Shown here in pieces: positions 1-7,645 of a stretch of 64,000 nt of DNA (the stretch's first letter is position 1; each line of letters opens with the position of its first letter). The position numbers and the translations under genes were made by a program. The stretch is taken from assembly GCF_020595125.1 (NCBI RefSeq), contig NZ_JACNMS010000008.1:1-64000 (forward strand), read 5' to 3'. The notes beneath the pieces are model-generated. The model was not told the DNA's origin. It worked only from the letters and a program-made list of their open reading frames with translations, and did no database searches. The DNA is from Jeotgalibacillus aurantiacus. GTDB lineage: Bacteria; Bacillota; Bacilli; Bacillales; Jeotgalibacillaceae.

Positions 1-97
1 ACATCCGAGAAGCAAGCTTCTCTTCCGTTCGCTCGACTTGCATGTATTAGGCACGCCGCCAGCGTTCGTCCTGAGCCAGGATCAAACTCTCCGTAAA
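1..97 (-). rRNA. rrs: 16S ribosomal RNA, 5' end only
   Basis: The reverse complement reads as the universal start of bacterial 16S rRNA: the GAGTTTGATCCTGGCTCAG primer site, then the conserved run through the CTAATACATGCAAGTCGAGCG block into the first variable loop. The gene continues past the left edge of the window. The mature 5' end is placed by analogy with Bacillus, a few bases upstream of GGAGAGTTTGATC. Its position beside a pdaB-like gene matches the rrn operon that follows pdaB in B. subtilis. Confidence 0.97.
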
Positions 98-166
98 GTG
101 TTTGAAAAGCTCATTGTCTTTTTTATTCGAAAAAGACTTAAAATCTTAAACGTTGACGTTTGGTTG

Positions 167-186
167 TTTAGTTTTCAAGGTTCAAT
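167..186 (-). promoter_or_regulatory. rrn leader boxA-like element
   Basis: The minus strand carries CCTTGAAAACTAAAC, which resembles the conserved leader sequence before Bacillus 16S genes that includes the boxA antitermination signal read by NusB/S10. It lies between the rrn promoters and the 16S start, as expected. The call rests on motif similarity only. Confidence 0.55.
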
Positions 187-238
187 TGTTACGTTTCTTC
201 TATTTAAAGAAGTTGTTGCTCTCTCAAGCGACCTACAC

Positions 239-268
239 ATCATAACATCTTTTAAAAAGTAATGTCAA
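239..268 (-). promoter_or_regulatory. rrn promoter P2
   Basis: On the minus strand a consensus -35 TTGACA is followed, 18 bp downstream, by TATGAT. It reads toward the 16S gene, about 140 bp from the mature end. With P1 it forms the tandem pair, about 90 bp apart, that is typical of Bacillus rrn operons. Confidence 0.8.
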
Positions 269-328
269 TCACTTTTTTAAAAGTTATTTTGTTGTGTTTT
301 GTCGGCTGCTTCAAAAGCGACGCTTATT

Positions 329-357
329 AATTTATCACCGATTTGAGGAACGGTCAA
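329..357 (-). promoter_or_regulatory. rrn promoter P1
   Basis: On the minus strand TTGACC is followed, 17 bp later, by TAAATT preceded by TG, an extended -10. A run of A/T-rich sequence upstream could act as an UP element. It lies about 90 bp upstream of P2. The rest of the 98-476 interval holds only rrn leader and the start region of the divergent pdaB-like gene. Confidence 0.6.
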
Positions 358-476
358 TAGCTTTTCTGAAAAAACTTTTACCTTTTCAAAATGCTTGATA
401 AAAACATAGGGCCCGTACTACTTTTCCTCACCTTTGCTGCATAGATTGTTTAAAGCAGTTTGTGCGGAGGTGATGC

Positions 477-1181
477 GTGTTGAGAAAGAAATGGGAGACG
501 GCGGGTCTGGTCCTGCTGGCTGTATTGATTCTGGCGCTTCTTCCTTCTTCCCCGCGGGTGATGGAGGTGACTGGGGTGTGGCCTTCACTGGGAATCATTT
601 ACAAGGGGGATGAGGGTGTGGTGCTGACTTTTAACGTGACGATTGGGGATGATTCTGTGCTGTGGCTGGCTGAGGAGCTGCGGCGGACGGGCATTGAGAA
701 GGCGACTTTTTTTCTGGATCCGTCCTGGGTGGACCGGAAGAAAAAGATTGCGGATCAGTTAAAGGCGTATGGATATGATATTGGGATTTATGATTTACAT
801 CCGGCCCGGTATGAGGGATTGAGTGAAAAAGAGATGGATGAGCATATTGCGGAGCTTGTGGCGTTTTTTCATGAGCATGAACTTTCGCCTGATTATTATA
901 GAACGGCTGATGGGTTGCTTAATGAAGAGGTTGTCAGGCGTTTGCGGGAGCAGGATTTGCTGGTGGTGAGTCATGAAGTGACGGGTGAGGCGTTACTCGA
1001 GGAGGAGGATCAGAGCTATAACGGGGCTGTTGTGTCGCTTGATGTGGTGAATGATGAAAAAGAGCTCAAGCAGCGATGGACTGAGTGGAGATCTGCCCTG
1101 GAGCGGACGGATGATCTTCGCTACGTATCGGTGCTTGAGCTGCTGGCTTCTTCTGATAGTAAGATTAAGCTGTTGGAATAG
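477..1181 (+). CDS. pdaB: PdaB-like divergent polysaccharide deacetylase, sporulation
   Basis: A 234 aa protein with an N-terminal signal anchor (about residues 8-24) and a NodB-type fold read as LTFN...GDD near residue 50, followed by KATFFLDPSW and YGYDIGIYDLHP. B. subtilis PdaB, needed to keep spores intact, has the same layout (IALTFDISWGDE, NATFFLSASW, IGSMGYAYKNY). The family's first catalytic Asp appears as Asn here, so activity is doubtful. A GTG start is chosen because GGAGG lies 6 nt upstream; a TTG three bases later is also possible. The identity rests mainly on synteny: divergent from the rrn operon and next in order after kbaA, apart from the inserted Tad-like block. The last 17 bp overlap the convergent gene at 1165. 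Confidence 0.75.
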   Translation: MLRKKWETAGLVLLAVLILALLPSSPRVMEVTGVWPSLGIIYKGDEGVVLTFNVTIGDDSVLWLAEELRRTGIEKATFFLDPSWVDRKKKIADQLKAYGYDIGIYDLHPARYEGLSEKEMDEHIAELVAFFHEHELSPDYYRTADGLLNEEVVRRLREQDLLVVSHEVTGEALLEEEDQSYNGAVVSLDVVNDEKELKQRWTEWRSALERTDDLRYVSVLELLASSDSKIKLLE

Positions 1182-1941
1182 GCTGCGGCCATCTGAGCGC
1201 GAGACTGTCTGTGGCTTCACCGCTGTATTTCTGACGCAGAAATCGGATCCGGTCTGACACCTGCTTTTCATAATGGTCCTCAGCATTCAGGTGATGATCT
1301 GTGTTCATGCTGGTTGCCTGGTCTTTGATCAGCTGCTGATAAAAGGTTTTTACTTCATGCGGAAGCCGGTTCCAGAGACCGGCTTTTTTCATGTGGCGAA
1401 TCCAGTCTTCGAGTACATTTATTTGCCCAGCGAGCTCTTTACCTGTCCTGAGGTGGATGACGGACAGGTGCGCTGCTTTTTCATACAGCAGGTTGAGCTC
1501 TTCTTCTGTGACTTTTCTCGGGTTATTGGCGAAGATGATAAAGCCCTGGAAATGCTGAACGAATTGCTTTTGCCAGTCATAGAGACTTGCAATCAGCTGT
1601 CTGCCTGCTTCAAGACCCGGGTACTGCGCTTTATCCATAAGCTGAATCGGCAGTGTAAACATTTCAGGTGACTGCTCATACCTCGCGTTGCCTGATTTAT
1701 GCGTATCTCTCAGCAACAGATGGTATTCCGCAAGCATTTCATGTGCTTTTTGCGCTTCTGCCGGCTGTTCCTGATCGGGTGAAAAGACGGCTGCAGCTTT
1801 CGTTTCTTCTTTTCGATTGAGATAGACAGCCTGGTAATACTTCCGGCCGTTAATCAATGTCCAATTCGGATATACCGTGACTTTCTCGAGCACTTTTTTG
1901 TATGATTTCGCTTTGTCTTCAATGATTTGAACGTCTGTCAT
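1165..1941 (-). CDS. Unrecognised protein, LRWP family paralogue A
   Basis: A 258 aa protein with no signal peptide or membrane segment, so probably cytoplasmic. It is paralogous to the genes at 3813 and 4638. All three start with a basic stretch ending in (Y)KK-(V/L)-(L/F)-E, have an NG-x2-Y strand followed by an N-R/K-K/N pair and A-(A/I)-(A/I), an A-x2-AH segment near residue 75, a mostly helical middle with a conserved A-(A/S)-x-(L/M)-x-V, and end near LRWP. The start is set by GAGGTGA 5 nt upstream of ATG and matches the starts of the other two. It follows the vWA lipoprotein gene by 22 bp, in one transcript. No function can be assigned. It is less A+T-rich than its two paralogues. Confidence 0.85.
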   Translation of the reverse strand: MTDVQIIEDKAKSYKKVLEKVTVYPNWTLINGRKYYQAVYLNRKEETKAAAVFSPDQEQPAEAQKAHEMLAEYHLLLRDTHKSGNARYEQSPEMFTLPIQLMDKAQYPGLEAGRQLIASLYDWQKQFVQHFQGFIIFANNPRKVTEEELNLLYEKAAHLSVIHLRTGKELAGQINVLEDWIRHMKKAGLWNRLPHEVKTFYQQLIKDQATSMNTDHHLNAEDHYEKQVSDRIRFLRQKYSGEATDSLALRWPQPIPTA

Positions 1942-1963
1942 CGTGATCACCTCATTTAAAAGC

Positions 1964-3331
1964 TTATTCTCCATCAGGACGGGCATCTTCAATCATCTGA
2001 TCCATTCCTTCAATTCCTTCTTCCTTGATGCGTCTGAGTTCATCAAGGAAATCACTTCTTACCTGACGGGATAATTCATAGTTGGCCGTTGCATAATCCT
2101 TCAGTGGCTGCAGCTGTTCACTCGTGATTTTCCCTTCGTCTACAAGCGTGTCCATCACACGGTATTCTGTGTTGACCTGGTCAAGACTTCTGCGTGTCCA
2201 TGAGTTGGAGAAGTGATTAATATCAATTGTCGCGTTGGCACTCGTCCAGTTACGGTCAGTCCGTGCGCCGACACTCCATTGCTTCCATTCAGCAAGAATG
2301 TCTTCTGTGCGCTCGAATTCCTCGCGCAGTCCTTCTGCATTATTGACGTTGGCGTAAGCACCACCAGCCTGCTTCGCTACTTCCTTCAGCTGCTGCTGAG
2401 CTTCTGAGTCGGCGTTGAAGCCGATGACGTTGATGATTGGTGAAATATTGCTTCCGGCAAAGCTTTTCGCGGCTGCAACCGGATCTCCGTCACACGTCTC
2501 GATTCCGTCACTGACGAGGTAAATCAGGTTCGTATTTTGCTCGCCGTCCAATCCTTCAAAGCTTTGGGCAGCTGATTCGAGGGCACCAGCAACCGGGGTC
2601 CAGCCAGCCGGTTCAAACTGATCGAGTGCGGCTTGGAATGCGGCTTCATCATAAGGTCCCCGCTCATACACTTCTTCAATGGCAGCGCAGGACATTTCTT
2701 TGTCAGCGTCATCGCCTGTTCCTTCATGTCCATACACGCGCAGGGATACGTTTGCTTCCTCTGGTGCGGAAGAAAGGAACGTCTGGATTTCGCGTTTTGC
2801 CTGCTCCATACGGGTTTCGCCACCTGCATCGGCAGCCATGGACCCGCTCGCATCTAAAATGATTTCAATATTGTAGTTTTCTTTAAACTCATAGCGCCGG
2901 TCGGCTTCAGGCATTCCTTCCATATCAAACCGGGCAGCATCCAATACGCCCGATGGATCCGGCAGATCTCTTTTCGTAATGGAGTGGATGTACTGGTAGT
3001 AAAGCTCGATCTCTTCTTCAGAGGCATCCTCCGGTAAGGCAGGCGCATCGCCGAACACATCCATAAAGGACACGTCCTCCTGCTTCTCCTGTTCAATCGC
3101 TAATAATCCATCGCCCTGCTGGACAAAGTCCTGAGGCTCCTTCGGAATCGGGGCCAGATTCAATTCCTCAAGCGCTGCTAACGGACCTGCTGCCTCCTCC
3201 GTCTCCTCCGCCTGTACTTCATCCGTTGAAGCCTGCTCCGCTTCGTTCTCCGGGACATCCTGTGCTTCTTCACTCTGGCAGGCTGCAAGCGCCAGACTCA
3301 ACGTTAATGCTGAAAGCCACATCTTCTTCAT
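1964..3331 (-). CDS. von Willebrand factor A lipoprotein (copy 2)
   Basis: A 455 aa predicted lipoprotein. A short signal peptide ends in the lipobox LAAC, placing the lipidated Cys at residue 18. An acidic Glu-rich linker follows (about 20-50), then the motif PALPEDASEEE near 98 and a vWA domain from about 155 with an intact MIDAS motif DASGS at 160-164. Two conserved Cys in MSCAA and ETCDGD could form a disulphide. It is closely similar along its length to the gene at 8996. vWA domains bind protein partners through a divalent metal, and canonical TadG proteins carry one. AAAGGAG lies 8 nt upstream of the chosen ATG; longer readings lack a ribosome site and would spoil the signal peptide. 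It is first gene of the short second unit of the Tad-like block. Confidence 0.88.
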   Translation of the reverse strand: MKKMWLSALTLSLALAACQSEEAQDVPENEAEQASTDEVQAEETEEAAGPLAALEELNLAPIPKEPQDFVQQGDGLLAIEQEKQEDVSFMDVFGDAPALPEDASEEEIELYYQYIHSITKRDLPDPSGVLDAARFDMEGMPEADRRYEFKENYNIEIILDASGSMAADAGGETRMEQAKREIQTFLSSAPEEANVSLRVYGHEGTGDDADKEMSCAAIEEVYERGPYDEAAFQAALDQFEPAGWTPVAGALESAAQSFEGLDGEQNTNLIYLVSDGIETCDGDPVAAAKSFAGSNISPIINVIGFNADSEAQQQLKEVAKQAGGAYANVNNAEGLREEFERTEDILAEWKQWSVGARTDRNWTSANATIDINHFSNSWTRRSLDQVNTEYRVMDTLVDEGKITSEQLQPLKDYATANYELSRQVRSDFLDELRRIKEEGIEGMDQMIEDARPDGE

Positions 3332-3433
3332 GCTGACTGCTCCTTTCATCGCTAAACGTGGATTCGTTATATAACTAATGAATAATACGTCCATCCTCAC
3401 CATAAGTTTCACTTCTCTTGGTAAACTACCCCT

Positions 3434-3464
3434 TTTTTAATGGAAAATTTGAACACTGTCAAAT
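3434..3464 (-). promoter_or_regulatory. Promoter of the short Tad unit, copy 2 of a duplicated element
   Basis: The minus strand reads TTGACA, a 17 bp spacer, then TAAAAA, about 95 bp before the lipoprotein start. The -35 and spacer form TTTGA-N6-TCAAA, an inverted repeat that could be an operator. The whole segment, spacer included, recurs with one or two differences at 15937-15967 before cpaB. Identity across the spacer suggests a shared regulator rather than two chance sigma-A promoters. The rest of 3332-3812 holds a candidate small gene and a terminator. Confidence 0.6.
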
Positions 3465-3546
3465 GATGGATGACTTATATGTTTCAAGACCGGGCGTAAC
3501 GTCATGATGGTCAGACAACTGCAGGGTCATAAGGAGGGTGGCGTTT

Positions 3547-3687
3547 GTGTTTATAAGTAGTAGGATGGTCTTGATTCGATGTATTTTCGTAAAGGAATGG
3601 ATGTCGAAGGTTACAATTTTTACAGTTTGTGGGTCGTTGGGACCTTTTTGGGGATTGGTGGAGAAATTGAGAAAAGGTCGTGGCTAA
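3547..3687 (+). CDS. Candidate small protein, 46 aa
   Basis: An open frame on the plus strand starts at GTG, with AAGGAGG about 9 nt upstream, and encodes 46 residues: a hydrophobic first half with two Cys, a W-rich middle and a basic tail ending KLRKGRG. It lies alone on the plus strand within the Tad-like block, between its two transcription units. No clear promoter was seen, and nothing similar is recognised. The strong ribosome site is the only positive evidence, so it may be spurious. Confidence 0.25.
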   Translation: MFISSRMVLIRCIFVKEWMSKVTIFTVCGSLGPFWGLVEKLRKGRG

Positions 3688-3781
3688 TCTTTGTTAAAGG
3701 ACGTGTATAAAGGATTTGGAGTGCTTTTGATAGAAGATGAAAGCTGATATTTTTAACCGAATGTGGATTTTTAAATAAACT

Positions 3782-3812
3782 GAAAACCGGAAGAATCATC
3801 TCCCGGTTTTGC
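3782..3812 (-). terminator. Terminator of the long Tad operon
   Basis: Immediately after the stop of the gene at 3813 the minus strand folds as AAAACCGG ... CCGGTTTT with further pairing inside the loop. It separates the long cpaB-to-paralogue-B operon from the second, separately promoted unit. The A/U-rich arms also allow function in the opposite direction. Confidence 0.65.
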
Positions 3813-4589
3813 TTACATCTTTGGCCAACGTAGTGTTTTGATATGACTGTCTAATATTTTTCTTTCTTCCCTGTTCAGCCGCTCTATAGTAAAAGCAACA
3901 CGTTCTTCATACGTATCTCCTTCAACAGCCGGAAGCTCTGCTCTTTTTGCTTTAGACTTGTGATGACTGCTGATCATTTGTTCAATGAATCCTTTAGAGT
4001 GTAAAGGAACACTCCCCCAAATTCCTTTCTCCTTTAACCTTTTTCTCCATTCAATGAAAAACGGGACATCATCTGTCATAATCTTTGTTAATTGATCATG
4101 AAGGACGCTCAATTGTGCTGACTTTTCTGTGATATAGGCCAGGTCCTCTTCTGTGACGACTGTAACGGCGTCGAAGTTCGTTTGGGCTTCCTGGAATCTG
4201 TCGTTGAACTGTTGATGTAAATTTCTCAACTCGGCAAATTTTTCGACTCCTTTTTGAATTTCGGGATCCTCGACATTGCTTAGGGCAATCAATAATGGAT
4301 TAAGAATATTCGGTGACATGGCAGCACGGCCTTTTCCACCTAAGTAAATGCCAGATGCTGTCGCTCCATATAAAGTTAAAGGGTCATGCGCTTTTCTTGC
4401 TTCATCCTCGTTATTGTTTGAAGGTGCGATAATAGCCGTTGCCGTAGTCTTGCCATTTCTATTTTTAAAAATAACCTGACGATAACGATTACCATTCACT
4501 TCATAGATATATGGATTGACCGCAATTTTTTCAAACAACTTTTTGTATTTCTTTGCATGTTGATAGATTAACTCTTTTTCTTTTTCCAT
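3813..4589 (-). CDS. Unrecognised protein, LRWP family paralogue B
   Basis: A 258 aa soluble protein, last gene of the long Tad operon. It begins with a charged helix, then KYKKLFEKIAVNP, an NGNRYRQVIFKNRNGK strand pair, a DEARKAH segment and a largely helical remainder with LHQQFNDRFQEAQ and SAQLSVLHDQLTKI, ending TLRWPKM. The three members share length, N-terminal block and C-terminal LRWP. The ATG preceded by GCGGTGATCTAT is preferred over a GTG three codons earlier because it lines up with the start of paralogue C. The gene follows paralogue C by 48 bp. No enzyme or binding motif is visible. Confidence 0.85.
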   Translation of the reverse strand: MEKEKELIYQHAKKYKKLFEKIAVNPYIYEVNGNRYRQVIFKNRNGKTTATAIIAPSNNNEDEARKAHDPLTLYGATASGIYLGGKGRAAMSPNILNPLLIALSNVEDPEIQKGVEKFAELRNLHQQFNDRFQEAQTNFDAVTVVTEEDLAYITEKSAQLSVLHDQLTKIMTDDVPFFIEWRKRLKEKGIWGSVPLHSKGFIEQMISSHHKSKAKRAELPAVEGDTYEERVAFTIERLNREERKILDSHIKTLRWPKM

Positions 4590-4637
4590 ATAGATCACCG
4601 CCTCAAAAGGTGCTTAGCAAAGTACCATTTCAAATGT

Positions 4638-5417
4638 TTATTTAACTTTAGGCCATCGTAGCTGTTCTCTATACACAAGTTCCATTTTTTTATTGTGTGC
4701 TAGCGTATCCTGCAGTCTGTTTTTAAATTGTTCTTCTACAGTTTCACCAGCTATTAGAGTATGTGATTTCAGTGTTTGTTTCACTCTAAATGTCTCATCT
4801 ATTAATCCATTGTAATAAAGGTGCTGATCCTTCGATAGCTTTTCCCACAAGCCTTCTTCCTTCATCGCTGTTCTCCAGTTAGCGAAAATTTTCTGTTCGT
4901 CTAATAATATTTTCAATATATTAAAAGAATAGACATCCATCCGGCTTGCTTTTTCACAAAGATAGTGAAAATCATCTAGTTTTATTATTTTCGGATCCTT
5001 ATAAAACGTTGAAGCCTCCTGAAACTCTCTTACAAAAAGACGTTCAAATTCATAGAACTTCTCAATTTCTTCTCTTCCCTTAACAATGTCAGGATGTGTT
5101 TCTTTCTTTAATAATGATATTGGTTCAGTTTTCAGAGAATCATCTACCAGATACGTTCCACCAATACCATAAATTGTTGCAATTTCTGCATTATAAACTG
5201 ATAAATGCTTATGTGCTTCGAAAGCATCCTCTTCATTAGCTGAACCATTAACCGGTATGATGGCACTTCCTGTTTTTTTGCCCTTTTTATTTGTATAAAT
5301 CGCTTCGAAATATAAAACGCCATTCTTTTCGTATGCATTTGGAGAAACTTCAATTAATTCAAATAGTTTTTTATATTTTGGTGCTTTTTTTACTGCTTGC
5401 TGATGTTCTTGAATCAT
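4638..5417 (-). CDS. Unrecognised protein, LRWP family paralogue C
   Basis: A 259 aa soluble protein of the same family as its neighbour, with KYKKLFELIEVSPNAYEKNG at the N-terminus, NKKGKKTGSAIIPVNG, an EAHKHL segment and the ending LRWPKVK. The chosen ATG has AAGGTGA 5 nt upstream and gives a protein the size of its paralogues. The coding sequence looks clearly A+T-richer than the cpaB-cpaF end of the same operon, which may mean separate acquisition or weak codon selection. Its role is unknown, but its neighbours suggest a partner of the pilus or of the secreted Trp-repeat protein. Confidence 0.85.
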   Translation of the reverse strand: MIQEHQQAVKKAPKYKKLFELIEVSPNAYEKNGVLYFEAIYTNKKGKKTGSAIIPVNGSANEEDAFEAHKHLSVYNAEIATIYGIGGTYLVDDSLKTEPISLLKKETHPDIVKGREEIEKFYEFERLFVREFQEASTFYKDPKIIKLDDFHYLCEKASRMDVYSFNILKILLDEQKIFANWRTAMKEEGLWEKLSKDQHLYYNGLIDETFRVKQTLKSHTLIAGETVEEQFKNRLQDTLAHNKKMELVYREQLRWPKVK

Positions 5418-5457
5418 ATACGTCACCTTCACTTTCTGCTTGAATAGAAGAAAAGAT

Positions 5458-5481
5458 ACAATCTAAATAAATTCAGATTGT
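5458..5481 (-). other. Intra-operon hairpin after the Trp-repeat gene
   Basis: The 80 bp gap between the Trp-repeat gene and paralogue C contains ACAATCT-N10-AGATTGT, a perfect 7 bp stem in an A/T-rich context. A short, interrupted U-rich stretch follows on the minus strand, so it might stabilise the upstream transcript 3' end or reduce readthrough. It is not a strong terminator. Confidence 0.4.
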
Positions 5482-5497
5482 ACCTCCTATTTTATCA

Positions 5498-6895
5498 TTA
5501 GTTTCCGAACAAGCCTTTAACTGAGTTCCATCCGCTCGAAAGCTTATCTTTTGCACCTTCGTAAGTATTTTTTGCAAGGTCACCTGTTGCTTTAAGTGGG
5601 TCGCTCTTAAAATCACTTCCGAATTTCTTAATACTACCCCAATTATCTGCAGCAAGCTTAACGAGTCTCGAGCCACCCCATAAGATAGCACCTCCAGCTA
5701 TAAGAAATGGAGCTGCAGCCTGGCCACCGGGGAAAAATCCTGCTGTTACACCTGCGCTCATAATGGTTTGTCCCAATGAAGCAGTTGCATCTGCTGTTGC
5801 AGACACTTTCTCAGTCGTTGCTGCATCTGAATTGAACACTTCAACCGCATTCGCTGTTTTAAAGCCGGTATCAACAGCACCAAAGAATGTTCCTACCGAA
5901 GCAGTAGCAATGTTAAATTTCGTTAAAACACCCATGCCCGCTGAAGCAGTCGCTGCATTGGCACCTGTTGAAACAGCACCTCCTGCTGCTTGCATCGCTT
6001 GTGTTACACCCGCACCTGCTTGAGCCGTTTGATTCGCTTGATTAATAGTTTGTATTTTTTGTATTGCTTGGTAACCATCTTTTATGATCGTACCTGAAGT
6101 AATTGTATCATCAACAAATTTAAACGTTTCGTTTTCTCCAAGGCCTAACTTTAAGCCACCCCAAATAACAGCACTATGAAAACTTCTTACATCGTTAAAT
6201 CCAAAATTTTCGCCTTTCTGGAGAGCTGATGTAGCAAGTCCTACCTGTCCAAAAACAACATCTTTGGTCAGGTATTCTGTTACTTCAACCCATTTTGGTT
6301 TTTTTATTTCGGCTGGATCTGAGCTTCCTGCTGTTACTGAATTACCATTGAGATCATATCCACCAGGCTGCAATAGATTGATCATTCCGGGATACAAAGA
6401 TGTTCCAGGTGCGTAAGGGTTCGGCATGACCACATTTCCAGGGGCAACAACTGTACCGTTGGGCAATGTCCCCCCAACATTGACTCCCCCGGCTCCCGGG
6501 TTCATCGGACTAAGGTATGGAGGAACAGGAACTGTACCCGCTCCTCCTTCAAAACCTGGAGCTACCGGACCTGCGTTTGGTCCCCATGGAGCATATGACC
6601 AAGGTACACCTTGCCATTCGGTTCCATTAAATCCGCTCCCCTGACCACCCATTTCACCATTCCAGTCTGTTCCTTGCCATTCCTGACCATTCCATGTGTT
6701 ACCTTGCCACTCCTGACCACTCCAGGAGTTTCCTTCCCATGAGTTCCCTTCCCACGGGCTGCCAGACCAGTCATTTCCCGTCCAAGAATTTCCTGACCAT
6801 GGACTCACTCCGTAGGCAGAGGAATATAGAAAGGACTGAGAAACAATAAATAATATGACAATAATAGCTGGTAGTTTTTTTAGCAGCTTATTCAT
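5498..6895 (-). CDS. Secreted Trp-x-Gly pentapeptide-repeat protein
   Basis: A 465 aa exported protein. Residues 5-27 form a hydrophobic signal peptide or anchor. From residue 31 a strictly periodic repeat x-x-W-x-G runs ten times, with Trp at 33, 38, 43 and every fifth residue to 78. A second block has Trp at 94, 99 and 104. A Pro/Gly-rich linker (about 105-195) follows, then an Ala/Gly-rich region, a hydrophobic Gly-rich stretch around 380-409 and an amphipathic tail of about 55 residues. Flanking Tad genes suggest a surface or pilus-associated structural protein, or the exported cargo. No known domain is recognised. Such a short regular aromatic repeat could form a beta-type or ligand-binding surface, but that is inference. 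Confidence 0.88.
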   Translation of the reverse strand: MNKLLKKLPAIIVILFIVSQSFLYSSAYGVSPWSGNSWTGNDWSGSPWEGNSWEGNSWSGQEWQGNTWNGQEWQGTDWNGEMGGQGSGFNGTEWQGVPWSYAPWGPNAGPVAPGFEGGAGTVPVPPYLSPMNPGAGGVNVGGTLPNGTVVAPGNVVMPNPYAPGTSLYPGMINLLQPGGYDLNGNSVTAGSSDPAEIKKPKWVEVTEYLTKDVVFGQVGLATSALQKGENFGFNDVRSFHSAVIWGGLKLGLGENETFKFVDDTITSGTIIKDGYQAIQKIQTINQANQTAQAGAGVTQAMQAAGGAVSTGANAATASAGMGVLTKFNIATASVGTFFGAVDTGFKTANAVEVFNSDAATTEKVSATADATASLGQTIMSAGVTAGFFPGGQAAAPFLIAGGAILWGGSRLVKLAADNWGSIKKFGSDFKSDPLKATGDLAKNTYEGAKDKLSSGWNSVKGLFGN

Positions 6896-6913
6896 AGCCT
6901 ATCTCCCCTTTGT

Positions 6914-7630
6914 TTAAATCGTTACTGAGCTTTCTTCAATTGCATAAAGTCCAAGATCTTTTCTCCATTTCGCAACTAGAAAAGCCAGTGTTAAATAAAA
7001 CAGAGGAAAGAAGATCGTATTAATAAACAAATGACTCAACACTACCGCCAAATAAGAGGTTGTAATATTTAAAATGAACACCTGAACCATAAATGACAAA
7101 ACAAACTCTATTAAGCTGAATGCGATAATAAGTAATAGCAATTTCCAATGATGCCTTTTAAAAAGCTGAATGCTTTCTCTAACTGACTTCCATACGGATT
7201 TGTTTTCGGTAATCGCGATTAATGGTGCGCTGATAAACATTGCCATAATGATCAGACCCGGGAGTACAAATACTGCTAGACCCAGCGTAATTAAAGCACC
7301 TATTGATACAGCAAAAACAAAAAAGTGAAACACTCTAATTACGGACTGTAAGATGGCCAGTCGAAAGGGCTTTTCTTCTCCCGATTCCTCATAATGCCAA
7401 TAGTAGATAAATGGGATTTGAGCAACAAAGAATAGGATGATCATAAAATAGGCATTATAAATATCTGCAGCGCTAAAGGCTGTTCCAAAGTTCGGTACAA
7501 CCGCATACATGTAATTAGCGAAGAAAAAATAGAGTGTCAGCAAAGGAATTTGGACAAGTAGAATAATCAGCAAGATCCGTTCATACTTCTTACTGAAAAA
7601 AGAAAATGCTGAACGTATTGGATGATCCAT
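6914..7630 (-). CDS. Polytopic membrane protein, unknown
   Basis: A 238 aa integral membrane protein with about six hydrophobic segments, the first near residues 19-40 and the last near 200-225, and short basic loops. AAAGGAG precedes the ATG. There is no GxGD motif of a prepilin peptidase and no transporter signature. The segment GLAVFVLPGLIIMAMFISAP resembles a motif common in DUF975/YciC-like membrane proteins, only a loose similarity. It lies 18 bp before the Trp-repeat gene and 15 bp after the small membrane gene, so it is cotranscribed with the Tad-like genes. Confidence 0.8.
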   Translation of the reverse strand: MDHPIRSAFSFFSKKYERILLIILLVQIPLLTLYFFFANYMYAVVPNFGTAFSAADIYNAYFMIILFFVAQIPFIYYWHYEESGEEKPFRLAILQSVIRVFHFFVFAVSIGALITLGLAVFVLPGLIIMAMFISAPLIAITENKSVWKSVRESIQLFKRHHWKLLLLIIAFSLIEFVLSFMVQVFILNITTSYLAVVLSHLFINTIFFPLFYLTLAFLVAKWRKDLGLYAIEESSVTI

Positions 7631-7645
7631 TTAGATCGTCTCCTT

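Noticed and set aside
993-1286. 97-codon minus-strand frame across the pdaB and paralogue A ends
   Set aside because: Frame shadow of both genes; no ribosome site and low-complexity basic product.
6426-6644. Proline-rich plus-strand frame inside the Trp-repeat gene
   Set aside because: It is the complement of the Gly/Pro-rich coding region; composition is explained by the real gene.
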